From: Candidatus Bathyarchaeum sp.
Lineage (GTDB): Archaea; Thermoproteota; Bathyarchaeia; Bathyarchaeales; Bathyarchaeaceae
Direction: 5' to 3'
DNA: 64,000 nt
Assembly: GCA_026014565.1 (NCBI GenBank)
Contig: JAOZIB010000001.1
Coordinates: 62,001 to 126,000 of the forward strand
The notes beneath the pieces are model-generated. The model was not told the DNA's origin. It searched no databases and was given only the letters and a program-made list of their open reading frames with translations. The position numbers and the translations under genes are program-made. Shown in pieces: positions 42,561 through 50,955 of this stretch (position 1 is the first letter of the stretch; each line of letters starts with the position of its first letter).

Positions 42561-43475
42561 TTAGCAGTTTTTGGAGATGTGGTCTTGGATTGCTTGGATG
42601 ACTCCGTCGGCTTTTCCTTGAATTGCTTCATAGGTTTGACCGATACTGTGAGGAGTGGCAATGACACTTTCATGGTTGATAAGAGCAGTTGACATTTCAT
42701 CCTCAAAAGGAGTTTTTGAAGAGAAAACATCCAAAGCCGCACTAACCTTTCCAGCATTCAAGGCGTCAAGCAAAGCTTGCTCGTTAATAATACCAGCCCG
42801 AGCAGTGTTTACCAAAAACACGCCGTCTTTCATTATGGAGATTTCTTTTTCTCCGATTAAGTCGCGAGTTCCATTGGTTAAAGGACAGTTAACGGAAATA
42901 AAGTCAGCTTTTTTGAGCAAGTCTTCCATGCAAACCAAAGTAACAGTTCCATCATCAGCGATGCAAGGGTCAAAAACAACTACATTCATTCCAAGGGCAC
43001 AAGCCATCCGTGCAACTTCTCGTCCAATTTTTCCACAACCCACAACTCCCAAGGTTTTTCCAGTAACACGGCAGCCGATCAAGGATTTTTTCAGCCATTG
43101 GCCTTGCTTCATGGAACGATCGCCTTCAACTAGGTTTGTTGCATGGGCCAAAATATAGGCAATTACTCCTTGAGCTACGTCGTAGGATTGGGCAGGAACG
43201 TTATAGAAACTAATTCCGCGCTCTGCTAAGTAGGGCTGGTCGATGTGGTCCAGACCATGAGTGGCAGTAATTACGCATTCAAGTTTTTTCATGACGTCAA
43301 CTGTGTCTTTGTTGACTTTTGTTTTGCTGCGAACAACAAGTACAGTTACCTCTTCCACGGGTAAGTTGTAGTCGATGTCGCTTGATTGAAGGACTTTTCC
43401 AAATTTAGATACTTTACTAAGAAATTCTTCACCAAAGTTGTCGCAAACTAAGATAGTATGATTGGTCATTTTCAT
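42561..43475 (-). CDS. serA: D-3-phosphoglycerate dehydrogenase-like 2-hydroxyacid dehydrogenase
   Basis: About 304 residues, the short form without ACT domain. VRSKTKVNKDTVDVM holds the substrate-binding arginine, TLGVVGCGKIGREVARMA is the NAD site, NTARAGIINEQALLDAL contains the second arginine and TPHSIGQT the catalytic histidine. It probably oxidises 3-phosphoglycerate to 3-phosphohydroxypyruvate for serine synthesis; another hydroxyacid cannot be excluded from the sequence alone. It lies between the aminotransferase and R15P isomerase genes on the same strand, so RuBisCO-derived 3-phosphoglycerate is a natural substrate. ATG 43475 or 43469 is the start. Confidence 0.82.
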   Translation of the reverse strand: MKMTNHTILVCDNFGEEFLSKVSKFGKVLQSSDIDYNLPVEEVTVLVVRSKTKVNKDTVDVMKKLECVITATHGLDHIDQPYLAERGISFYNVPAQSYDVAQGVIAYILAHATNLVEGDRSMKQGQWLKKSLIGCRVTGKTLGVVGCGKIGREVARMACALGMNVVVFDPCIADDGTVTLVCMEDLLKKADFISVNCPLTNGTRDLIGEKEISIMKDGVFLVNTARAGIINEQALLDALNAGKVSAALDVFSSKTPFEDEMSTALINHESVIATPHSIGQTYEAIQGKADGVIQAIQDHISKNC

Positions 43476-43615
43476 TTCACACACTGTTTCTGTTTATGGC
43501 AAACAATCTGGGAAACCCAAAACAAAGGGAAAGTTCCCAAAAGCCAAACAGTTATTAGCTCAGGGAAAAACAGCAACCCATTATTTAAGCATTTGTAGCT
43601 CAAATAACAGGTTCA

Positions 43616-44701
43616 CTAACAACTCCAACCAAGATTGTTCAAAACATTAGGCATCGCATCCAGCATAGAATCAATAACTTCGTCGGGAATGTAACCCATG
43701 TTACCGATTCTAAAGGTCTTGTTTTGTATGCTGCCGTATCCTTTTGCTAATTCAAATCCTTCGTTTCGCATGCCTTCGTAGATTGCTACTCCATCTATGC
43801 CTTCGGGAGCGTTTACACAACTGATGGTTGGGCTTTCGTAACCAGCTTTAGGAAAAGTTGATAATCCAAGTTTTTGGACTCCTTCTCGAATCGTGCGGTT
43901 ACGCTGCGCAAACAAGTCAAAGTACCACTGTTTTCCACCTTTTTCTTCAATTAGCTTCAAAATTGCATTCATTCCAGCAATCTGAGGAATCGTAGAAGTC
44001 ATAGGAGTACCCTTTTTCTTTTGGTTAAATTTCTCCCAGACTTTGAAATCAAAATACCAACCCTTGTTTTGAACAGACTCGGACTTTTCCAAAGCAGCAT
44101 TGCTTACGGCGCCTATACTCAAACCAGGAGGAACCCCAAAACATTTCTGGGAACTAGCAAAACAAACATCCAAACCCCAATCGTCCACATTGATCTCTGT
44201 TCCACCCATACAACTTACAGAGTCAACAAGAACCAACTTGCCGTGGCTTTTCACTACTTCGGCTAGTTCGGCCAAGGGATTTAACAAACCTGCGCTTGTT
44301 TCGTTATGAGTTATGGAAACAGCCTCCACATCAGGAGTTTTGGACAGTTTCTCATCCAACAAATCAGGCGTAATAGGCTCGCCCAAAGGAACCTCAAGGG
44401 TCTCAACTTGTTTACCATTAGAAGTTCCAACGTCAGCAAAACGCTCACCAAAACTGCCACAGATACAACAAAGCATCTTTTTGTCTACACAGTTACGCAC
44501 CGAAGCTTCCATAAAACCAGAACCAGTGCTAGAAAACAGGAAAACTTCGTTTTCAGTTCCTAAGAACCGTTGCAGCATTTCTATGGTTTCAACGTGCAGT
44601 TTTTTGTATTCTGCACTGCGATGGCTATACATTTGTTCGCCCATTGCTTCCAAAACTTCAGGGTAACACGCAACAGGACCAGCGGTAAACAACTTCAACA
44701 C
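43616..44701 (-). CDS. class V aminotransferase (serine-pyruvate/alanine-glyoxylate type)
   Basis: PLP enzyme of 361 residues: KLFTAGPVACYPEVLEAM, FSSTGSGFMEASVRN, SITHNETSAGLLNPL, LVDSVSCMGG and the PLP lysine in FASSQKCFGVPPGLS, ending with FRIGNMGYIPDEV. Family members use serine, alanine or aspartate with glyoxylate, pyruvate or phosphohydroxypyruvate. In methanogens a related enzyme makes phosphoserine. Next to a SerA-like gene, phosphoserine or serine formation is the likely role (inference). GTG 44701 is the start. Confidence 0.82.
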   Translation of the reverse strand: MLKLFTAGPVACYPEVLEAMGEQMYSHRSAEYKKLHVETIEMLQRFLGTENEVFLFSSTGSGFMEASVRNCVDKKMLCCICGSFGERFADVGTSNGKQVETLEVPLGEPITPDLLDEKLSKTPDVEAVSITHNETSAGLLNPLAELAEVVKSHGKLVLVDSVSCMGGTEINVDDWGLDVCFASSQKCFGVPPGLSIGAVSNAALEKSESVQNKGWYFDFKVWEKFNQKKKGTPMTSTIPQIAGMNAILKLIEEKGGKQWYFDLFAQRNRTIREGVQKLGLSTFPKAGYESPTISCVNAPEGIDGVAIYEGMRNEGFELAKGYGSIQNKTFRIGNMGYIPDEVIDSMLDAMPNVLNNLGWSC

Positions 44702-44784
44702 ATATCACCAATTAAACTAAACAACAAAAAATGAGTATTAAACTTTTCAGCTCCCCAAAACAGAAACACAACATTTTACATAAA

Positions 44785-45810
44785 CTACGCTTTCTGTAAC
44801 TCACTTTTAAACAAAAATAATGCAGGCAATCCACCCGTGTGGAAAAACAGTACATTATCAGTTTTTTTGAAATATCCTTTTTTGATTAAATCAATAAGCA
44901 TGACCATCGCTTTTCCCGTATAGATGGGGTCTATGAATATACCCTCTGTTTCAGCAACAAGTTTGAGGACGTCTGTTACTTCCTTGTTCAGTTTCCCGTA
45001 GCCTTCCTTGATGTAATCATCAAAAACGGTTACGTCATCAACAGTTGCAGATACGTCAACATCAAAAAGTTTAGCAGCCCCATTAACAAGATTAAGTATT
45101 GTTTGTGTGGCTTGGTCTTTGGTAGCAAAAACGCTTGCCCCCACAATCTTTGTTTGCATACCCAGTAATTCTACTCCGAAAATTAGTCCCGCTTGAGTTC
45201 CACCCGTTCCACAAGTGCAAATAATGTAATCAAGGGGTTCCCCAAGAGCCTCAAACTGATTTACTGCTTCTTGTAAAGCCAGAGCATATCCAGGAACAGT
45301 AGAAGGTAACGAAGCCCCCACAGGAATAACATAAGGCGTATGACCCTCTGAGCGGAACATTTCAGCTAAACGCTTCATGTATTCTTCAACATGAGGCCCA
45401 TAAGTTTCTAGAAAATGAATTTCGGCAGACAAAATTTTGTCCAAAAGCAAATTCCCATCATAAACTTGAGGTTCTTTTCCCACCAAAACCAAAACAGGCT
45501 TCATGCCAAAGCGCCTAGCTGCAGCCGCAACCATGCATGCACAATTAGACTGGACTGCACCTGTAGTGATCACTACGTCAGCTCCGTTTTTTTTAGCTTC
45601 AGCAAAAGAGAATTCAAGTTTTCTGGATTTGTTGCCGCCAAAGGCTAAGTCAGTCATGTCGTCGCGTTTGATGAACAAGTTTGGTCCCTGCAAAGCTTTT
45701 GACAAGTTAGACATCTTTTGTAAAGGAGATGGAAAGCCCGCAAAACAGACTTTTTGTTTACGCATTTCTTCAAGTTTAGAAAAGTTGTTTGATTTGTTCA
45801 AACTGTTCAC
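44785..45810 (-). CDS. D-cysteine desulfhydrase / ACC deaminase-like PLP enzyme
   Basis: A 341-residue fold-type II PLP protein: GFPSPLQKMSNLSKAL, IKRDDMTDLAFGGNKSRKLE with the PLP lysine, ITTGAVQSNCACMVAAAARR, ICTCGTGGTQAGLIFG and FHTGGLPALF. This set fits DcyD-type enzymes that release sulphide and pyruvate from D-cysteine; ACC deaminase activity is less likely without its specific residues being checked. It is divergent from cysteine synthase over 64 bp, so sulphide and cysteine metabolism may be jointly controlled. The start could be ATG 45765 rather than GTG 45810. Confidence 0.8.
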   Translation of the reverse strand: MNSLNKSNNFSKLEEMRKQKVCFAGFPSPLQKMSNLSKALQGPNLFIKRDDMTDLAFGGNKSRKLEFSFAEAKKNGADVVITTGAVQSNCACMVAAAARRFGMKPVLVLVGKEPQVYDGNLLLDKILSAEIHFLETYGPHVEEYMKRLAEMFRSEGHTPYVIPVGASLPSTVPGYALALQEAVNQFEALGEPLDYIICTCGTGGTQAGLIFGVELLGMQTKIVGASVFATKDQATQTILNLVNGAAKLFDVDVSATVDDVTVFDDYIKEGYGKLNKEVTDVLKLVAETEGIFIDPIYTGKAMVMLIDLIKKGYFKKTDNVLFFHTGGLPALFLFKSELQKA

Positions 45811-45874
45811 TTGCCTTTTGGGTATGTAACAGTAAGTTAGTTACTGGTTGAATCTGTAGGTTTCGGTCAAAAAA

Positions 45875-46900
45875 ATGTCAAAAATAGAAAGTTTTAATAG
45901 ATTAACAGAAGGTCACGGTTCAGGGAATGTTCAAGTGGTAGTAAATTCGGTTCTAGATTTTGTGGGAAACACGCCACTCATCAAACTTAATAGTGCATCT
46001 GGAGAATTCAGCACTTTTGAGGCAAACCTTTACGCTAAAATCGAGTATGTGAACCCCAGTGGAAGCATCAAGGACAGAATTGCAAAATATATGATAGAAC
46101 AAGCTGAAAAACGCGGAGACCTCAAACCCGGCGACACCATCGTTGAAGCTACCAGCGGAAACACTGGAATTGCGTTTTCTATGGCGGGGGCGGCTAAAGG
46201 CTACAAAGTAGTTATTGTTATGTGTGAAACCATGACTCAAGAACGCCGCAACTTTATGCGAGCTTATGGTGCCCAAGTTATTTCGACTCCAGCATGTGAC
46301 AACCTCAAAGGGGCAGTAGAAAAAGCCAAACATTTAGCAAATCGGCCCGGACACTGGATGCCGTGCCAGTTTGACAACTTTGATAACGTTGAAGCCCACA
46401 AAATACTCATGGGAAAAGAAATCCTAGACCAAGTTCCAGGGGTTGTTGACGCTTTTGTGGCAGGAGTCGGAACAGGGGGCACTTTGATGGGAGTAGCTCA
46501 AGCATTGAAAGAAGTGAACCCAAAAGTGCAAATAGTTGCGGCTCAGCCTGCAGGTTCTCAAGAACTCACTGGCGGTGAAGTTGGAGAACATAGAATAGAT
46601 GGAATTGGGGACGGCTTTATTCCGAACATTGTGGACACTTCCATTATTGACGATGCAATTAACGTTGAAGATGAAACCGCAGTGAACTGGAGCAGAATAC
46701 TTGCAAGACAAAAAGGATTGTTCGCGGGAATATCTTCTGGGGCCAATGTTTACGCCGCAGTTCAAGTGGCAAAGAAGCTAAAGAAAGGCCAAACTGTAGT
46801 CACCGTATTACCAGACAGCCAAGACAGATATGCAAGTCTCGGATTTTTCAGCGACAAAAAAGCAAAAGAAATCCATGTTCCCAAAACTTTTGCTCCTTGA
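45875..46900 (+). CDS. cysK: cysteine synthase
   Basis: PLP-dependent sulphhydrylase joining sulphide to an activated serine. VGNTPLIKLNSASGEF, NPSGSIKDRIAKYMIEQAEK with the PLP lysine, EATSGNTGIAFSMAG, AGVGTGGTLMGVAQAL and GIGDGFIPNIVD are all present, and the length is normal. Whether O-acetylserine or O-phosphoserine is used cannot be settled from these motifs; the neighbouring SerA and aminotransferase make O-phosphoserine plausible. It is followed by an EngB-like gene 51 nt downstream. Confidence 0.92.
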   Translation: MSKIESFNRLTEGHGSGNVQVVVNSVLDFVGNTPLIKLNSASGEFSTFEANLYAKIEYVNPSGSIKDRIAKYMIEQAEKRGDLKPGDTIVEATSGNTGIAFSMAGAAKGYKVVIVMCETMTQERRNFMRAYGAQVISTPACDNLKGAVEKAKHLANRPGHWMPCQFDNFDNVEAHKILMGKEILDQVPGVVDAFVAGVGTGGTLMGVAQALKEVNPKVQIVAAQPAGSQELTGGEVGEHRIDGIGDGFIPNIVDTSIIDDAINVEDETAVNWSRILARQKGLFAGISSGANVYAAVQVAKKLKKGQTVVTVLPDSQDRYASLGFFSDKKAKEIHVPKTFAP

Positions 46901-46951
46901 TTGGACAATTTTGTAGTTAGATTCAAGTGCCATTTCGTTGTATGATAAATT

Positions 46952-47560
46952 ATGCAAGAAAAGTATATAGTGTTCACGGGACGACCGAATGCGGGTAAAA
47001 GCAGTTTAATTAACCAGTTGGTAGGCTTGAAGATAGTAACCGGCAAACACGCAGGAACCACACGAAAGGTTTCTTATTACCCCCTAATGGACGGGTTAGT
47101 TCTTGTAGACTTGCCTGGATTAGGAAAAATGACAGGGGTTTCTAAAAAATATGAAGAAAAGGTGAACCGCCGAATTATCCATTTCTTGAATGATAACAAA
47201 GACAATATCATATTAGCTGTTGTAGTTTTGGACATATCCACATTTATTGAAGTAACATGGCGGTTGGAAAAAAAAGGAATAATGTCAATCGATGTAGAAA
47301 TGGTAAAGTTTTTGCAAGACAAACTGGGCGAGTTCCCGTTAGTTGCAGCTAATAAAATCGACAAAGCAAAAAAACAAGAAATAGAAGCAAACTTGAAAGA
47401 TTTCATTAACAGAATCAGCGATGGCGAGCCATCAAAAGTACAAGACCGAGTTTTTCCAATCAGCGTTAAAAAGGGACAAGGAGTAGGAGAATTGAAAGCC
47501 ACAATTCACTCGATTTTGATTGATATTGGTTATAAGAATCCGTTGAAAACCAAAAATTAG
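46952..47560 (+). CDS. engB: EngB-type GTPase
   Basis: A 202-residue GTPase of the TrmE-Era-EngA-EngB family: G1 GRPNAGKSSLIN, G2 TTRKVSYYP, G3 DLPGLGKMTG, G4 ANKIDK, and ISVKKGQGV as G5. In bacteria EngB aids 50S assembly; the archaeal version is similar in length and likely also acts on ribosomes. The stop overlaps the convergent membrane-protein gene by 4 nt. Confidence 0.88.
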   Translation: MQEKYIVFTGRPNAGKSSLINQLVGLKIVTGKHAGTTRKVSYYPLMDGLVLVDLPGLGKMTGVSKKYEEKVNRRIIHFLNDNKDNIILAVVVLDISTFIEVTWRLEKKGIMSIDVEMVKFLQDKLGEFPLVAANKIDKAKKQEIEANLKDFINRISDGEPSKVQDRVFPISVKKGQGVGELKATIHSILIDIGYKNPLKTKN

Positions 47561-47982
47561 GTTTCGTCTTCTTTTTTCAGGTCAAGAACCAATTTCAAGG
47601 CAACTATTACTGCCACTGGAACTGCAAACGCCGCAAGAGAAGCTTGTATTGCATGTGCCCAAAAGAACAGTAATGGGCTTAGATACCATAATTCTGTCCA
47701 TATGGTTACTCCAGAGGCAACAATTATTGCGATAGTAGAATACAGAAAACCCTTGATTTTTTTGCGGGTAATTATTGCAAGACCACTAACTAAGCCCAAC
47801 AAAAACATTGCAAAAAGGGCATAGCCTTGGTTTGTTTGGATGTTTTCTGCCCAGCTTACGGGCGGGTTATCTGGCGATAGCAAATACGAATCATATGCAG
47901 AATAACCCTGAACAAATCCAACCACGAGTGCAATTAAAACAAACGCGAGGTATGCCCATCGTGCAATTTCCGGGATTTTCAT
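47557..47982 (-). CDS. four-helix membrane protein of unknown function
   Basis: About 141 residues from ATG 47982 (the open frame reaches 48078 but with unlikely sequence): KIPEIARWAYLAFVLIALVV, then ALFAMFLLGLVSGLAIITRK, YSTIAIIVASGVTIWTELWY and LAAFAVPVAVIVALKLVL. Four membrane helices and a short acidic tail (KKEDET). Family not recognised. Confidence 0.6.
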   Translation of the reverse strand: MKIPEIARWAYLAFVLIALVVGFVQGYSAYDSYLLSPDNPPVSWAENIQTNQGYALFAMFLLGLVSGLAIITRKKIKGFLYSTIAIIVASGVTIWTELWYLSPLLFFWAHAIQASLAAFAVPVAVIVALKLVLDLKKEDET

Positions 47983-48096
47983 TTTTTCATTCCTTAAAAC
48001 GCCATGTATGTTTGGTAACCTGTTATAAAACTTGTGGGTAACCCCACAAAAAACAAAAAGAAAGATTCCTGCATACATGCGACCTTTTTTTCAGGG

Positions 48097-49329
48097 TTAA
48101 TCCCATAAATCCAATGCAGCTTGCAATTCTTTGTGGGTTTTTGCGTAATCTTTCAAAGAAACACCTTGAAGTGTCGCATCAACAGCTTGACGCAAAGCCG
48201 TAGCACCACAAGCTGTTCCATTGGGGTGTCCGTGGATTCCGCCTCCTGCTTGGATTACAAAGTCGTTACCAAAATAATTCATCAAATCAGGAACCAAACC
48301 AGGATAAAGGCCACCAGAGGCAACAGGTAACACATTATTTATTCCATACATGTCTACTTTGAGGGCATCGATGTTTTCTAGAACTTCATCTTTGGTTTCA
48401 GACATTTTACCTACAACAGTGCCAACGTGAAGCTGGTCAACTCCAATGATTCGGGCAACTTTTGCGATAACTTGCATGGATATTCCATGTTTTGTATTCT
48501 TGGTAAAAGCAGCGTGTCCAGCACGGTGAGCATGAATAACTAACCCAAAATTGTGGTCTCGTACTGTTTGCAGGGCAGAAAATCCACAAGTGAGAATGTC
48601 CACCATGAGGTATCGTCCGCCATGGTCTTTAACGTATTGTGCTCGTTTGAGCATCTCCTCTGTTTCTGCGGTTATATTCACCATGTAAACTTTCTTTTCG
48701 CCAGTTTCAGATTCTGCACGGTCCCGCATTTCAAGGGTTTCAACAACACGGTCATCAAAAGGATTGAAACGTTGACTACTCAGGTTTTCGTCATCTTTTA
48801 CTACATCACAGCCCCCACGCCAAGCATCATAGGCTACTTTGGCATGGTCTTGAGTTTTTAAGCCCAGCTTTGGTTTAATAATTGTACCCACTAGAGGTCG
48901 GTCTTTAACATTTACTAGCTCACGAATTCCTGCTATTCCGTATTTTGGACCTTTGAAGCTTTGAATTAGCTCTTTGGGCAAATTAAGGTCGTTAAGTCGA
49001 AGATTTTTGAGGGCTCGCAAACCGAAGACGTTTCCTGCTACGCTACTCAAAATGTTGGGCATGTTGCCGTTTTCAAACAGTTCCATTGGGTAGGCTATTT
49101 TGATGTTGTTTCCTTCAATTTTGAATACCGTGGCAGCAAGTTTTTCCACATAAGGCTTTATTGTAGTAAGTTCAGTCCATGTTCCCACTGAGCTTTCTGC
49201 TGCGACTCCTCCTGCAGCCTCTTTCAAAGTAATGCCTAATGGTTCAACATAAAAATCACAGATCAAATCAGTTGGTTTTGGTGTGTAAGACTGGTTAACA
49301 AAATCTACGTATTTCAAACTAATCAACAA
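48097..49329 (-). CDS. rbcL: ribulose 1,5-bisphosphate carboxylase, form III
   Basis: Fixes CO2 onto ribulose 1,5-bisphosphate, yielding two 3-phosphoglycerate. The 410-residue large subunit has GTIIKPKLGL with the catalytic lysine, GGCDVVKDDENLSSQRFNPF with the lysine that is carbamylated and the metal Asp/Glu, IHAHRAGHAAFT, QLHVGTVVGKM (loop 6 lysine) and VIQAGGGIHGHPNGT. All active-site residues that I can place are kept. The length and context with AMP phosphorylase and R15P isomerase identify an archaeal form III enzyme, used in nucleotide salvage rather than the Calvin cycle. The start is TTG 49329 directly behind AGGGG, or TTG 49317. No small subunit gene is nearby. Confidence 0.95.
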   Translation of the reverse strand: MLISLKYVDFVNQSYTPKPTDLICDFYVEPLGITLKEAAGGVAAESSVGTWTELTTIKPYVEKLAATVFKIEGNNIKIAYPMELFENGNMPNILSSVAGNVFGLRALKNLRLNDLNLPKELIQSFKGPKYGIAGIRELVNVKDRPLVGTIIKPKLGLKTQDHAKVAYDAWRGGCDVVKDDENLSSQRFNPFDDRVVETLEMRDRAESETGEKKVYMVNITAETEEMLKRAQYVKDHGGRYLMVDILTCGFSALQTVRDHNFGLVIHAHRAGHAAFTKNTKHGISMQVIAKVARIIGVDQLHVGTVVGKMSETKDEVLENIDALKVDMYGINNVLPVASGGLYPGLVPDLMNYFGNDFVIQAGGGIHGHPNGTACGATALRQAVDATLQGVSLKDYAKTHKELQAALDLWD

Positions 49330-49387
49330 CCCCTATTCAGCAATATTATAATGAGAACATACTATTAGATTAACTGTGTGAAATTTC
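49330..49387. promoter_or_regulatory. 58-bp bidirectional promoter of RuBisCO and AMP phosphorylase
   Basis: ATATTATAAT (49343-49352) can act as the TATA element for the rightward gene 25-35 nt upstream of its start, and TAATAGTATG on the minus strand (about 49360-49369) suits the leftward gene. The short shared space makes joint control likely. Confidence 0.55.
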
Positions 49388-50938
49388 ATGGAATTCAAGG
49401 TTAAGCTTTTAGGAATACGAGCCGGCGGAAAACAAATCATAGTTATCGACGACGAATACGCAAGCCAGATGGGAATCCATTCTTCAGACCGTGTTCGAAT
49501 CACCTACAAAAACATGAACCTAATCGCCATCGCTAATGTAGCGTCAAATTTTCCAGAAAAAACAGTTGGAATCTACGAAGAAGTTCAAGACAAACTAAGA
49601 ATCACAGAAGGCGAAACAGTAAAAGTTCAAGGCGCAGAACGACCAGAGTCCCTTGGGCATATTCGTGAAAAAATCAATGGAAGAAAGCTAAGGAAAGAAG
49701 AAATCAAGAGCATAATCTTGGATGTTGTAGAAAGGCATCTTAGTGATGTGGAATTAGCTTCTTTTGTTACGAGCCTGCACATTCGTGGAACCAGTATGGA
49801 TGAAGTAGAAGGCTTAACCAAAGCCATGATAGAAACCGGAAAAACAATAGATTTTGGAAAAAGCCCAATTCTAGACAAGCACAGCATCGGAGGAGTTCCC
49901 GGAGACAAAACAACTATTTTAGTTGTACCCATTGTTGCTGCAGCTGGGTTTACGATTCCAAAAACTTCGTCCCGTGCAATTACTTCTCCTGCTGGAACAG
50001 CAGACAGGGTTGAAGTTTTGTGTCCAGTTGATTTAAGTTTTGAAGAAATGCGAGAAGCAGTAAAAAAAACTAACGCATGTTTAGCTTGGGGAGGAGCTTT
50101 GGACCTTGCCCCAGCGGATGATTTGTTGATTCAGGTTGAGTATCCTTTGTCTATTGACCCTTTGTTGTTGCCTTCGATCCTAAGCAAAAAGAAAGCAATC
50201 GGTGCAGAATATCTTGTTGTAGACATTCCAACAGGGCGAGGAGCCAAAATCAAAACCATAGGAGAAGCCCAAGCCTTAGCCCAAGAGTTCATCGAACTCG
50301 GAAAACGGTTGGGTATTCACATCCAGTGTGGAGTAACCTTTGGAGAACAACCCATCGGATACGCTATTGGTCCGGCTTTGGAAGCTCGAGAAGCTTTGTT
50401 GGCGGTCATGAATAATGGTCCATTAGATTTGGTGAACAAGGCTTGTAGTTTGGCAGGACTGCTTTTTGAAATGATGGGAATCGAAAACGGAGAACAAAAA
50501 GCCAAAGAAATAATACAATCAGGTAAAGCCGAAAAGAAACTACGAGAAATAATCGCAGTTCAAGGCGGCGACCCCCAAGTTCAACCCGAAAACATCAAAC
50601 TTGGAAAAGAAGTTGAAGAAATTAAATCTAAAGAGGCTGGAACAGTTCAGTGGATAAACAACAGATACATTGCCCAAATTGCCCGAGCAGCAGGAGCACC
50701 AAAAATCAAGTGCGCAGGTGTGTTGCTGAACAAAAAGTTAGGGGATAAAGTAGAAGTGGGAGAAGTTTTGTATTGGATTTATTCGGGAAACAAACAAAAG
50801 GTAAAGGCAGCAGTCCGGTTATCAGAAAAACTGGAAACAATTGGGGTAACTGGAAAGTTCGGCGAAAAAATGCTTGTTGACCGCATTCCAACAGAGAAGG
50901 TATCTTATGAGAAGAAACCCTTTGTTCTTGAAAGATAA
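49388..50938 (+). CDS. deoA: AMP phosphorylase
   Basis: Splits AMP (also CMP, UMP) with phosphate into base and ribose 1,5-bisphosphate, the entry step of the archaeal AMP pathway. The 516-residue protein has an archaeal N-terminal ~85-residue domain (FKVKLLGIRAGGKQIIVIDD), a thymidine-phosphorylase-like core with DKHSIGGVPGDKTTILVVPI, KTSSRAITSPAGTADRVEVL, and WGGALDLAPADD, and a C-terminal domain (GAPKIKCAGVLLNKKLGDKV). The length distinguishes it from ordinary thymidine phosphorylase. It is divergent from RuBisCO and followed 17 nt later by a HAD hydrolase. Confidence 0.94.
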   Translation: MEFKVKLLGIRAGGKQIIVIDDEYASQMGIHSSDRVRITYKNMNLIAIANVASNFPEKTVGIYEEVQDKLRITEGETVKVQGAERPESLGHIREKINGRKLRKEEIKSIILDVVERHLSDVELASFVTSLHIRGTSMDEVEGLTKAMIETGKTIDFGKSPILDKHSIGGVPGDKTTILVVPIVAAAGFTIPKTSSRAITSPAGTADRVEVLCPVDLSFEEMREAVKKTNACLAWGGALDLAPADDLLIQVEYPLSIDPLLLPSILSKKKAIGAEYLVVDIPTGRGAKIKTIGEAQALAQEFIELGKRLGIHIQCGVTFGEQPIGYAIGPALEAREALLAVMNNGPLDLVNKACSLAGLLFEMMGIENGEQKAKEIIQSGKAEKKLREIIAVQGGDPQVQPENIKLGKEVEEIKSKEAGTVQWINNRYIAQIARAAGAPKIKCAGVLLNKKLGDKVEVGEVLYWIYSGNKQKVKAAVRLSEKLETIGVTGKFGEKMLVDRIPTEKVSYEKKPFVLER

Positions 50939-50955
50939 CAGCAGTTGATTTTAAC

